Shown: positions 34,409 to 42,538 of the stretch, one piece after another | Layout: each line of letters starts with the position of its first letter | Position numbering within the stretch: the first letter of the stretch is position 1 | Source: Clostridia bacterium | GTDB lineage: Bacteria; Bacillota; Clostridia; Christensenellales; Borkfalkiaceae | DNA: 64,000 bases | NCBI GenBank assembly: GCA_021202395.1 | Contig: JAJQDC010000062.1 | Span: 1-64,000 of the forward strand | Direction: 5' to 3' | Translations under genes and position numbers: made by a program | The notes under the pieces: generated by a model | Database searches by the model: none | The model's input: only the letters and a program-made list of their open reading frames with translations | Told to the model about the DNA's origin: nothing

Positions 34409-35128
34409 ATGGAAAAGAAAGAACAGCTTTACGAAGGAAAGGCTAAAAAGGTTTATGCAACCGAAAATCCCGATTACGTTATCGTATCTTACAAAGACGA
34501 CGCTACCGCATTCAACGGCGCAAAGCGCGGCACTATAGTAGGTAAGGGCGTAATTAACAACAAAATGAGCAACATGATGATGGCTATGCTAGAAAAGAAG
34601 GGTATACCCACCCACTTTGTAGAGCAGCTTTCTGACAGAGACACCGTTGTTAAAAAGGTTCAGATAGTTCCCCTTGAAGTTATAATTAGGAATGTAGCCG
34701 CAGGCAGCTTTTCTAAGCGTTACGGCGTAAAAGAAGGCACAAAGCTTGCCATTCCCACAATAGAATTTTCCTACAAGTGTGATGCGTTAGACGATCCCCT
34801 TATAAACGATTACCATGCGCTTGCATTAAATCTTGCTTCAGAAGAAGAAATTGCAGAAATTAAAAGGCTTGCCTTTGCCGTAAACGAAGCATTGATAGCT
34901 TTCTTTAAAGAGCTCAACATAGACCTTATAGACTTCAAGCTTGAGTTCGGCAGGTTCCACGATAAAATTGTTCTTGCCGATGAAATCTCACCCGATACCT
35001 GCCGCTTCTGGGAAGCAGGTACATGGGATACCGAACATCACACTTCGCTTGATAAAGACAGATTCCGCCGCGATCTTGGCGGCGTAGAAGACGCTTACGC
35101 AGAAATTTTCAAAAGAATAGGCGGTTAA
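34409..35128 (+). CDS. purC: SAICAR synthetase
   Basis: 239 residues. Joins CAIR and aspartate using ATP. Starts [35 protein letters not shown] and [14 protein letters not shown] are family signatures. Long in-frame extension upstream is ignored because AAGGAGATT sits 10 bases before ATG 34409 and homology begins there. Confidence 0.97.
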   Translation: MEKKEQLYEGKAKKVYATENPDYVIVSYKDDATAFNGAKRGTIVGKGVINNKMSNMMMAMLEKKGIPTHFVEQLSDRDTVVKKVQIVPLEVIIRNVAAGSFSKRYGVKEGTKLAIPTIEFSYKCDALDDPLINDYHALALNLASEEEIAEIKRLAFAVNEALIAFFKELNIDLIDFKLEFGRFHDKIVLADEISPDTCRFWEAGTWDTEHHTSLDKDRFRRDLGGVEDAYAEIFKRIGG

Positions 35129-35222
35129 AATTCGCCTGTAAAGCATTTATTTTTCGTGCGGCAAATAGCTGCAAAAAGCACCCCGCTATAAGCGGCGTAA
35201 ACTATCTTTCAACGGAGGATAT

Positions 35223-36647
35223 ATGTACAGGTCGGATAAACTTCCTTTCGACAGTATGCAAGAAGAGTGCGGCGTGTTCGGCGTTTACTCTTCAGAAAAC
35301 CGCGACGTTGCCCATACCGTGTACTACGGGCTGTATGCCCTTCAGCACAGGGGGCAGGAAAGCGGCGGTATAGCCGTAGCCTTTGCCGATAAAATTTCTT
35401 ATTACAAAGGCATGGGGCTTATTCCCGATATTTTTTCGGGCGGTAATCTTGAATCGCTGCCCGAAGGCGATATTGCAATAGGGCACGTAAGATATTCAAC
35501 TACGGGCGCAAGCCAGCTGTTAAATGCCCAGCCCGTTGTGTTTACGGGTAAGTGCGGCAAAATGGCTCTTGCCCACAACGGCAATATCACAAATACTAAG
35601 CAGCTCCGCGACGAGCTTATTTCGCAGAACGCCGTTTTTCAGACTACAATAGATTCCGAAGTTATGGCTATTATGATAAACAGCCTTTCAGACGGAGATA
35701 TTTTAACTGGCGTAAAGCGTGCTTGCCCCAGGTTTAAGGGTGCGTATGCACTTGTTATTATGACGGCAGATAAGCTTATCGCGGTTCGCGACCCTTACGG
35801 CATACGTCCGCTCTGCGTAGGTACGGTAGATGACGACGTTGTCGTGGCAAGCGAAACGTGTGCCCTTGATGCGGTAAGCGCAAACTACCTTCGCGATATA
35901 AAGCCAGGTGAAATACTTGTGGTAGACAGCAGCGGCATGCATTCACATATGATGGACGACATTCCCAAAGAAAGCCGCACCTGCATTTTTGAATACGTTT
36001 ACTTTGCCCGCCACGATTCGGTATTAGACGGCTGCAGCGTTTACGAAGCAAGAAAAGAAGCAGGCAAACTGCTTGCAAGATATTACCCTGCCGACGCCGA
36101 CCTTGTTTCAGGCGTTCCCGATTCAGCCAACGTAGCGGCAAGGGGGTATGCCGAAGAAAGCGGAATACCTTTTGTAGAAGCTCTTGCCAAAAACAGATAC
36201 GTAGGCAGGACCTTTATACAGCCCGACCAGCGGCAAAGGGAAAACAGTCTTAACGTAAAAATGAACGCGCTGCGTTCCAACATACGCGGCAAAAGGGTTA
36301 TCATTATAGACGACTCCATCGTGCGCGGTACAACAATGCGCAAAATAATAAAGATGCTGCGTAACGCCGGTGCAACGCAGGTACATATACGTATCTGCTC
36401 GCCTATAATAAAACATCCCTGCCATTTGGGCATAGATATACAAACTTATTCACAGCTCATCGGTGCATATAAAAACGAAGAGCAGATTTGCCGCAGTCTG
36501 GGTGCCGACAGTGTAAGGTATCTTTCGGTAGAGCATTTGCTTGAAACGTGTAAATCATCCAACCTTTCGTTCTGCTTAGGCTGCTTTACGGGCGAATATC
36601 CGTACCCGATGGACGATTACGAGACCGACAAATTTAAATTAGAATAA
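35223..36647 (+). CDS. purF: Amidophosphoribosyltransferase
   Basis: 474 residues; first committed step, PRPP plus glutamine to phosphoribosylamine. A 15-residue propeptide precedes the N-terminal nucleophile Cys16 (ECGVFGVYS). The glutaminase domain extends to about 240. The PRTase domain has VIIIDDSIVRGTTMRKI. Four Cys in Bacillus-type positions (RTCIFEY, HPCHLGI, FCLGCF) imply a structural [4Fe-4S] cluster and oxygen sensitivity. GGAGG precedes the ATG. A 275-base repeat-filled gap follows. Confidence 0.97.
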   Translation: MYRSDKLPFDSMQEECGVFGVYSSENRDVAHTVYYGLYALQHRGQESGGIAVAFADKISYYKGMGLIPDIFSGGNLESLPEGDIAIGHVRYSTTGASQLLNAQPVVFTGKCGKMALAHNGNITNTKQLRDELISQNAVFQTTIDSEVMAIMINSLSDGDILTGVKRACPRFKGAYALVIMTADKLIAVRDPYGIRPLCVGTVDDDVVVASETCALDAVSANYLRDIKPGEILVVDSSGMHSHMMDDIPKESRTCIFEYVYFARHDSVLDGCSVYEARKEAGKLLARYYPADADLVSGVPDSANVAARGYAEESGIPFVEALAKNRYVGRTFIQPDQRQRENSLNVKMNALRSNIRGKRVIIIDDSIVRGTTMRKIIKMLRNAGATQVHIRICSPIIKHPCHLGIDIQTYSQLIGAYKNEEQICRSLGADSVRYLSVEHLLETCKSSNLSFCLGCFTGEYPYPMDDYETDKFKLE

Positions 36648-36666
36648 TAAAAAATCATTATAAACA

Positions 36667-36760
36667 GCGCAATACTGTGTCGCACTTGCGTTTTGCTTTG
36701 GTCGTGTACGTCTGTGTACACTCCCTGCAGCAAATCCGCGTGCTCCTTGTCTTGCTTGTT
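36667..36760. repeat. Covarying-arm repeat, family B, copy 1
   Basis: Constant core 36697-36730 contains hairpin GTGTAC-N6-GTACAC. Outer arms 36682-36696 (GCACTTGCGTTTTGC) and 36730-36743 (GCAAATCCGCGTGC) pair as GCAC/GTGC, GCG/CGC, TTTGC/GCAAA. Flanks CGCAATAC and CTCCTTGTCTTGCTTG are constant. Copies at 40641 and 42297. Confidence 0.8.
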
Positions 36761-36795
36761 TCTAATAATTTTTTGCAAGACTGCATACATTTTAT

Positions 36796-36850
36796 CCTTG
36801 CCTTCCCCTTTTATGGGGGAAGGTGGCAGCGTAGCAGACGGATGAGGGGA
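36796..36850 (+). repeat. Two-stem repeat, family A, copy 4
   Basis: Stem 1 intact (CCTTCCCC / GGGGAAGG). Stem 2 reads CAGC-GTA-GCAG, the one copy where pairing is lost. Located between purF and purM. Confidence 0.85.
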
Positions 36851-36922
36851 TAATACTCAAAATTCCAAATTCAGCGGCACATATGCCGCAACTAACACAC
36901 AAATCTTTAATGGAGAATAACA

Positions 36923-37996
36923 ATGGCAATATCATATAAAGACAGCGGCGTAGATGTAGAAAGGGGTTACCAGGCTGTAAAGCTTATGAAGGAACACGTA
37001 CAGTCTACATATAACCAGAACGTCCTTGGCGATATAGGCTCTTTCGGCGGCTTTTACGAGCTGTCTAAGGGCATAAAAAACCCAGTACTTGTTGCGGGAA
37101 CCGACGGCGTAGGTACAAAACTTAAGTATGCTTTTGTTGCAGACAAGCACGACACTATCGGCATAGACGCCGTTGCCATGTGCGTAAACGATATTGTTTG
37201 CCAGGGTGCAAAACCGCTTTTCTTTTTAGACTATTTTGCAACCGGCAAGCTTTCACCCGAAACGGTTGCAACCGTAGTTTCTGGCGTGGCAGAAGGCTGC
37301 CGCCAGTCGGGCGCCGCATTGATAGGCGGCGAAACGGCAGAAATGCCCGGTTTTTATGCCGACGGCGAATACGACATAGCTGGTTTTGCCGTTGGTATTG
37401 TAGATAAAAAGAAGGTTATAAACGGCAGTAAAATCAGGAAGGGAGACGTACTTATAGGCATTAAATCAAGCGGTGTCCATTCAAACGGCTATTCGCTTGT
37501 ACGTAAACTCTTCGGAGAAGATAAACAGTCGTTAGAGGTTTATAACGAAAAATTGGGCGCAAGACCTATCGACGTACTTCTTACCCCTACTAAAATTTAC
37601 GTAAATTCAATTTTATCTTTAATAGAAAAGGTTAACGTAAAAGGCATTGCCCACATCACTGGCGGCGGCTTTATCGAAAATATCCCCCGCATTTTCCCCG
37701 TAGGTATCGGCTGCGAAATTGATATCGATAGCTACGAAGTGCCCGCTGTATTCAAAGTTATGCAAGAGCTTGCAGGCATTGCAGAAGGCGACTATTCAGA
37801 GCTTTATAAATTCTATAACACGTTCAATATGGGTATCGGTATGGTAGTCTGCGTTGCACCCAAAGACATAGACGAAACCCTTCGCCAGCTTGCATTGACG
37901 GGCGAAAAGTGCTGTGTTATCGGTAAAACAATAAAGGGTAAGGGCGTAACCTTAAAACACAACGGCACGGCATTAGTTCCCCCTACGGTTAAATAA
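36923..37996 (+). CDS. purM: AIR synthetase (FGAM cyclo-ligase)
   Basis: 357 residues; closes the imidazole ring of AIR using ATP. Signatures: VAGTDGVGTKLKYAF (ATP/Mg loop), GGETAEMPGFY, GVHSNGYSLVRK and HITGGGFIENIPR. GGAGAATAAC lies before the ATG. Confidence 0.97.
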   Translation: MAISYKDSGVDVERGYQAVKLMKEHVQSTYNQNVLGDIGSFGGFYELSKGIKNPVLVAGTDGVGTKLKYAFVADKHDTIGIDAVAMCVNDIVCQGAKPLFFLDYFATGKLSPETVATVVSGVAEGCRQSGAALIGGETAEMPGFYADGEYDIAGFAVGIVDKKKVINGSKIRKGDVLIGIKSSGVHSNGYSLVRKLFGEDKQSLEVYNEKLGARPIDVLLTPTKIYVNSILSLIEKVNVKGIAHITGGGFIENIPRIFPVGIGCEIDIDSYEVPAVFKVMQELAGIAEGDYSELYKFYNTFNMGIGMVVCVAPKDIDETLRQLALTGEKCCVIGKTIKGKGVTLKHNGTALVPPTVK

Positions 37997-38027
37997 TTTC
38001 ACCTTATTATAAACGGCAAACCAATTC

Positions 38028-38092
38028 AGTCATCCTGAGCGTAGTCGAAGGATCTCGCAAGAGCAGCATCGAGCTGCGGCTCGCGGACAGCC
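38028..38092. repeat. GTCATCCTGAGCG-type intergenic repeat, family C, copy 1
   Basis: Begins GTCATCCTGAGCGTAGTCGA followed by GATCTCGC and a GC-rich inverted section (GAGC...GCTC). Copy 2 is at 40828-40889; a fragment is at 38806. Motifs of this kind are widespread in bacterial genomes. Confidence 0.7.
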
Positions 38093-38158
38093 AAGTACGG
38101 CGGCACGCAAGTTATTTAAAAATAATACGTCAAAAAAATTTATAATATAAGAGCATCA

Positions 38159-38776
38159 ATGAAAAAAATTGCAGTATTCGCCTCTGGCGGCGGCACCGAC
38201 TTTCAATCGGTAATAGACGCAAACTTAAAAGAAAAATTCTGCGAGATTGTTCTGCTCGTCGCATCAAAAAACGGCATCGGGGCAATAGACAGGGCAACCC
38301 GCCACGGTATTCCATCACGTGTTTTTGCCAAAGCAGATTACCCCGATTTAGAAGTGCTCTACGCAGAGCTTGCCGACCTTTTAAATAGTTTAAAGGTAGA
38401 CTACATTGTGCTTGCCGGCTGGCTTAAAATTATACCTGAAAGTTTTATAAAAAAGTTTGAAGACAGAATTATAAATATCCACCCGTCGCTTATACCTTCG
38501 TTCTGCGGCGGCGGATACTACGGCTTAAAAGTGCATAAGGCAGTTTTAGACTACGGCGCAAAAATAAGCGGTTGCACGGTCCACTTTGTAAACGAAGTGC
38601 CCGACGGCGGCGCCATTATCGCCCAAAGGGCGGTAGAAGTAAAAGACGGCGACACCCCCGAAACTTTGCAGGCAAGAATACTTGAAGTGGAGCATCAGCT
38701 TTTGCCTTACTGTGTAAAAATGCTCTGCCTTGGAAAGGTATCAAAAACAGGCCGCACCGTTACAATAAAAGAATAA
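38159..38776 (+). CDS. purN: Phosphoribosylglycinamide formyltransferase
   Basis: 205 residues; transfers formyl from 10-formyl-THF to GAR. ASGGGTDFQSVID is the phosphate loop (the usual GSN reads GGGT). The catalytic block is INIHPSLIPSFCGGGYYG with Asn, His; a late Asp lies in PDGGAIIAQRAVEV. A GGYYG substitution replaces the usual G..GxxVH spacing slightly. Short AAGAG before ATG. Confidence 0.94.
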   Translation: MKKIAVFASGGGTDFQSVIDANLKEKFCEIVLLVASKNGIGAIDRATRHGIPSRVFAKADYPDLEVLYAELADLLNSLKVDYIVLAGWLKIIPESFIKKFEDRIINIHPSLIPSFCGGGYYGLKVHKAVLDYGAKISGCTVHFVNEVPDGGAIIAQRAVEVKDGDTPETLQARILEVEHQLLPYCVKMLCLGKVSKTGRTVTIKE

Positions 38777-38805
38777 ACACATTATTATAAACGGATAACC
38801 AAACC

Positions 38806-38892
38806 CGTCATCCTGCGTGAGAGTAGCGATACTTTGCGCACCGCATTAAAGGCGCCCCTGTAAGGGGAGCTGGCTGCGAGCAGACTGAGGGG
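38806..38892. repeat. Composite repeat: family C fragment plus family A-like variant
   Basis: A GTCATCCTGCG fragment is followed at 38850-38892 by stem 1 GCGCCCCT-GTA-AGGGGAGC, stem 2 CTG-(4)-CAG and TGAGGGG. It fills the purN-purH gap. Confidence 0.6.
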
Positions 38893-39006
38893 TTTACATT
38901 GTTAAAAAATAATATGTTTATTCTAAAAAATTAACCTTACTAAAACGCATTAATTGCGGCATATGTGCCGCTCAATTATAAAATTTAACAGATACGAGGT
39001 AATACT

Positions 39007-40626
39007 ATGGAAATGAAAAAAAGGGCGCTTGTAAGCGTTTCAGACAAAGCAGGGGTAGTGGACTTCTGCAAAGGGCTTGTTCAAAACGGCTTTGAAATTA
39101 TATCAACAGGCGGCACGGCAAAAGCGCTGCAGGCTGCGGGTATAAGCGTTATCGGCATATCCGAAATTACCGGTTTCCCCGAATGTTTAGACGGAAGGGT
39201 AAAAACACTTCATCCCAACGTTCATGCCGGTCTTCTTGCTATGCGTTCCAACCCCGAACACATGAAGCAGTTAGAAGAGCTTAACATAAACACTATAGAC
39301 ATAGTATGCGTAAACCTTTATCCGTTTAAAGCCACTCTGCAAAAGGGTGCGGACTTTGCCGAATGTATAGAAAATATCGACATCGGCGGCCCCACAATGA
39401 TCCGTGCTGCGGCTAAAAACTACCAGGACGTAGCAGTTATAGTAGATCCTGCCGACTATTCTAAGGTATTAGAAGAGCTTGCTGCAGGCGGCGTAACGTT
39501 AGAAACTAAAAAATATCTTCAGTATAAAGTATTTGCCCACACGGCTCAGTACGACAGTCTTATTTCTAACTATCTTGCAGGTCAGCTCGGCATTACCTTC
39601 CCCGATACGGTAACCTTTACTTACGACAAAGCGCAGGAAATGCGCTACGGGGAAAATCCCCAGCAAAACGCAGTTTTCTACAAAGAACCCTTTGTACCCG
39701 AAGGTTGCCTTTCGGCAGCAAAACAGCTTTGGGGTAAAGAGCTTTCCTACAACAATATAAACGATGCCAACGGCGCATTAGAACTTTTAAAAGAATTTGG
39801 CTCAACCCCTGCGGTAGTAGCCTGCAAGCATGCCAACCCCTGCGGCGTTGGTATCGGCGACAGCATTCACCAGGCTTACATGCGTGCTTATGAATCAGAC
39901 CCCGTATCTGTATTCGGCGGCATTCTTGCCATAAACGGCACGGTAGACGAAGCTACAGCCGAAGAAATCAACAAAATATTTATAGAAATTGTAATGGCGC
40001 CCGCCTATACAGACAAGGCGCTTGAAATTCTTGAACAAAAAAAGAATATACGTCTTTTACAGATAGATAATATCTCTGCCCGCAGAAAGTCTACCGCATT
40101 CGACATGAAAAAGGTATACGGCGGTCTTCTTGTCCAGCAGTACGATGAATGCCTTATTAAGGGAGAAGATATGGGGCTGTTCAGTTCTAAAGCACCCGTA
40201 GAAGTAAGTACGCTCCCTTCAGGCAAGCAAAAAAATACATACGGCTGCGGCGTGGTAACCGACCGTATGCCTTCGCAGGAAGAAGTAGAAACTTTAATGT
40301 TTGCGTGGAAGGTGGTAAAACATACAAAGTCTAACGCAATAGTAATAGGCAAACCCGGCAGAACAACGGGTATAGGTATGGGGCAGACAAACCGCATATG
40401 GGCAGCCCAGCAGGCAATAGCCCACGCAGGCGACGAAGCAAAGGGATCGGTAATGGCGTCAGATGCTTTCTTCCCCTTCCCCGACTGCGTAGAAGAGTGC
40501 ATAAAGGCAGGCATCACGGCGATCATCCAGCCGGGCGGCTCCATCCGCGACAAGGAATCGGTAGAGCTTGCGAACGCTAACGGGATTAGTATGGTGTTCG
40601 TCGGCGACCGCCACTTCAAGCACTAA
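39007..40626 (+). CDS. purH: Bifunctional AICAR formyltransferase / IMP cyclohydrolase
   Basis: 539 residues; last two steps to IMP. The MGS-like cyclohydrolase domain (1 to about 195) has IISTGGTAKAL and GRVKTLHPNVHAGLL. The transformylase domain has MRYGENPQQNAVFY, CKHANPCGVG with the catalytic Lys-His, and ends in FVGDRHFKH. AGGT upstream suits ATG 39007 (second ATG at 39013 is possible). Confidence 0.97.
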   Translation: MEMKKRALVSVSDKAGVVDFCKGLVQNGFEIISTGGTAKALQAAGISVIGISEITGFPECLDGRVKTLHPNVHAGLLAMRSNPEHMKQLEELNINTIDIVCVNLYPFKATLQKGADFAECIENIDIGGPTMIRAAAKNYQDVAVIVDPADYSKVLEELAAGGVTLETKKYLQYKVFAHTAQYDSLISNYLAGQLGITFPDTVTFTYDKAQEMRYGENPQQNAVFYKEPFVPEGCLSAAKQLWGKELSYNNINDANGALELLKEFGSTPAVVACKHANPCGVGIGDSIHQAYMRAYESDPVSVFGGILAINGTVDEATAEEINKIFIEIVMAPAYTDKALEILEQKKNIRLLQIDNISARRKSTAFDMKKVYGGLLVQQYDECLIKGEDMGLFSSKAPVEVSTLPSGKQKNTYGCGVVTDRMPSQEEVETLMFAWKVVKHTKSNAIVIGKPGRTTGIGMGQTNRIWAAQQAIAHAGDEAKGSVMASDAFFPFPDCVEECIKAGITAIIQPGGSIRDKESVELANANGISMVFVGDRHFKH

Positions 40627-40640
40627 AAAATTCCAATAAG

Positions 40641-40745
40641 CGGCGCAATACAGCGTCAAGCTTCGTACCGCTTTGGTCGTGTACGTCTGTGTACACTCCC
40701 TGCAGTCGGTACTTGCTTTCCTTGTCTTGCTTGCTTCTTGAAATT
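40641..40745. repeat. Covarying-arm repeat, family B, copy 2
   Basis: Same core as copy 1, different arms: AAGC-TTC-GTACCG (40658-40670) pairs with CGGTAC-TT-GCTT (40707-40718). Both arms changed together relative to copy 1. First of three elements filling the gene-free 40627-41007 stretch. Confidence 0.8.
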
Positions 40746-40827
40746 TTTTGAAGATGTTGCTCGTTTCTTTAAATTTTTAAGGGTCGGCTCTGCCGACTAT
40801 AGTAAGGTGTAAGCGGCAGACCAAGCT

Positions 40828-40889
40828 CGTCATCCTGAGCGAAGTCGAAGGAGCTCGCGAGAGCGAAGCGGCTCGCGGACAGTCAAGCA
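40828..40889. repeat. GTCATCCTGAGCG-type repeat, family C, copy 2
   Basis: GTCATCCTGAGCGAAGTCGA followed by GAGCTCGCGAGAGC and GGCTCGCGGACAG; aligns to 38028-38092. Confidence 0.72.
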
Positions 40890-40902
40890 GGATGCCTACC
40901 CA

Positions 40903-40955
40903 CCCTTGCCTTCCCCTTTTATGGGGGAAGGTGTCCGTAAGGACGGATGAGGGGA
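40903..40955 (+). repeat. Two-stem repeat, family A, copy 5
   Basis: Stem 1 CCTTCCCC / GGGGGAAGG; stem 2 GTCC-GTAA-GGAC (40933-40944); then GGATGAGGGGATA. Confidence 0.85.
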
Positions 40956-41007
40956 TATACTCAATATTCCTTATTGTAAGCATACTACCACATAAAAAGG
41001 TGTAAAT

Positions 41008-42288
41008 ATGAACGTACTTGTTATTGGCAACGGCGGAAGAGAACACGCCATTCTGCTTGCTCTGAAAAAGAGTAAGCGGGTAAATAAACTTTATTGCATG
41101 AAGGGCAACGCGGGCACTGCGCAGATAGCTGAAAATGTAGACGTAGACTACATGGATATCCCTGCCGTGCTTGAATATGCTAAATCTCATCCCGAAATAG
41201 ATTATTACGTAGTCGCTCCCGACGACCCTTTGGCAATAGGTCTTGTAGACGCATTGCAGGGTATTGGTAAACGCTGTTTCGGTCCAAACAAAAATGCCGC
41301 CATTATAGAAGCCAGCAAAGCTTTTTCTAAAGAGCTGATGCATAAATACGGTATACCTACCGCAAATTCTGCAACCTTTTCCGATTACGAAAGTGCTTTT
41401 GCATACGTAAACGAACAGGGTGCGCCCATTGTTTTAAAGGCAGACGGTCTTGCGCTCGGCAAAGGCGTTCTCATCTGCAACACTTTGGAAGAAGCGCATG
41501 CAGGGTTAAAGCAGATTATGCTCGATAAAGCCTTTGGCGCTGCAGGCAACAAAATTGTAATAGAAGAGTGCATGCAGGGGCTTAAATACACCCCCGGCGA
41601 AGAAGTAAGCGTACTTTCCTTTACCGACGGCAAAACCATAGTTCCCATGATTACGTCATGCGATCACAAGCGCGCCCAAGACGGCGACAAGGGTTTAAAC
41701 ACCGGCGGTATGGGTACGTTTTCTCCTTGCCCGTTCTGGACCAAAGAACTTGAAGACGAAGTTATGAACAAAATCATGCTGCCTACGGTAAAGGCTATGA
41801 ATGCAGAAGGCAGAACTTTTAAAGGCTGTTTATACTTCGGTTTGATGCGTACCAAAGACGGAATGAAGGTGGTGGAATACAATTCTCGCTTCGGCGACCC
41901 CGAAACGCAGGTAGTGCTCCCCATGCTCAAAACCGATTTGATGGATATTTTTGAAGCCGTAACCGATGGCACGCTCGATAAAATCAATATCGAGTGGGAA
42001 AGCGGAGCTTGCGTATGCGTAGTGCTTGCCAGCGGCGGCTACCCCGAAAAATACGCAAAGGGTAAAGAAATTACCATCGGCGATATAGGTGATTGCCAGA
42101 TAGTGCATGCAGGCACCGCCATAAAGGGCGGCAAACTTGTAACAAACGGCGGCAGAGTATTGGGCGTTGTAGCCAAGGGCGCCACTGTAGAAGAAGCCCG
42201 CCAAAAAGCTTACAAAGCGGTAGATAACATCAACTGGGAAGGTAAGCAGTACCGCACCGATATTGGCATAAAGTACAGAGAAGGCTAA
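41008..42288 (+). CDS. purD: Phosphoribosylamine-glycine ligase (GAR synthetase)
   Basis: 426 residues; ATP-grasp enzyme joining phosphoribosylamine and glycine. NVLVIGNGGREHAILLAL starts the N-domain; the ATP-grasp core shows VLKADGLALGKGVLIC and VVEYNSRFGDPETQVVLP. AAAGGTG precedes ATG. Confidence 0.97.
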   Translation: MNVLVIGNGGREHAILLALKKSKRVNKLYCMKGNAGTAQIAENVDVDYMDIPAVLEYAKSHPEIDYYVVAPDDPLAIGLVDALQGIGKRCFGPNKNAAIIEASKAFSKELMHKYGIPTANSATFSDYESAFAYVNEQGAPIVLKADGLALGKGVLICNTLEEAHAGLKQIMLDKAFGAAGNKIVIEECMQGLKYTPGEEVSVLSFTDGKTIVPMITSCDHKRAQDGDKGLNTGGMGTFSPCPFWTKELEDEVMNKIMLPTVKAMNAEGRTFKGCLYFGLMRTKDGMKVVEYNSRFGDPETQVVLPMLKTDLMDIFEAVTDGTLDKINIEWESGACVCVVLASGGYPEKYAKGKEITIGDIGDCQIVHAGTAIKGGKLVTNGGRVLGVVAKGATVEEARQKAYKAVDNINWEGKQYRTDIGIKYREG

Positions 42289-42296
42289 CATACATC

Positions 42297-42395
42297 ACAC
42301 AATACTGTGTCGCACTTGCGTTTTGCTTTGGTCGTGTACGTCTTTGTACACTCCCTGCAGCTAAATCTGCATGCTCCTTGTCTTGTGTGCGTCTG
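42297..42395. repeat. Covarying-arm repeat, family B, copy 3 (decayed)
   Basis: Left arm equals copy 1; core has one change inside the loop (GTCTTT) that leaves GTGTAC/GTACAC intact. The right arm GCTAAATCTGCATGC no longer pairs fully. Confidence 0.75.
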
Positions 42396-42423
42396 TTCCC
42401 CTAAAAGCATGTGTTAAATATTT

Positions 42424-42473
42424 CACCCTTGCCTTCCCCTTAAGGGGAAAGTGCCCGACAGGGCGGATGAGGT
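42424..42473 (+). repeat. Two-stem repeat, family A, copy 6
   Basis: Stem 1 CCTTCCCC-TTAA-GGGGAAAG; stem 2 GCCC-GACA-GGGC (42453-42464); then GGATGAGG. Confidence 0.82.
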
Positions 42474-42538
42474 GTAAACAAAATAATAAAGAGAGCAAAG
42501 ATAAGTAAATTAACTTTAAAGGTTAAAGGCAAATAAAT

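Noticed and set aside
40005-40619. 204-codon minus-strand open frame inside purH
   Set aside because: Shadow of the conserved transformylase domain.
36667-42395. Family B and A repeats as a CRISPR array
   Set aside because: Copies are kilobases apart, lie between genes, and have no regular spacers or cas genes.
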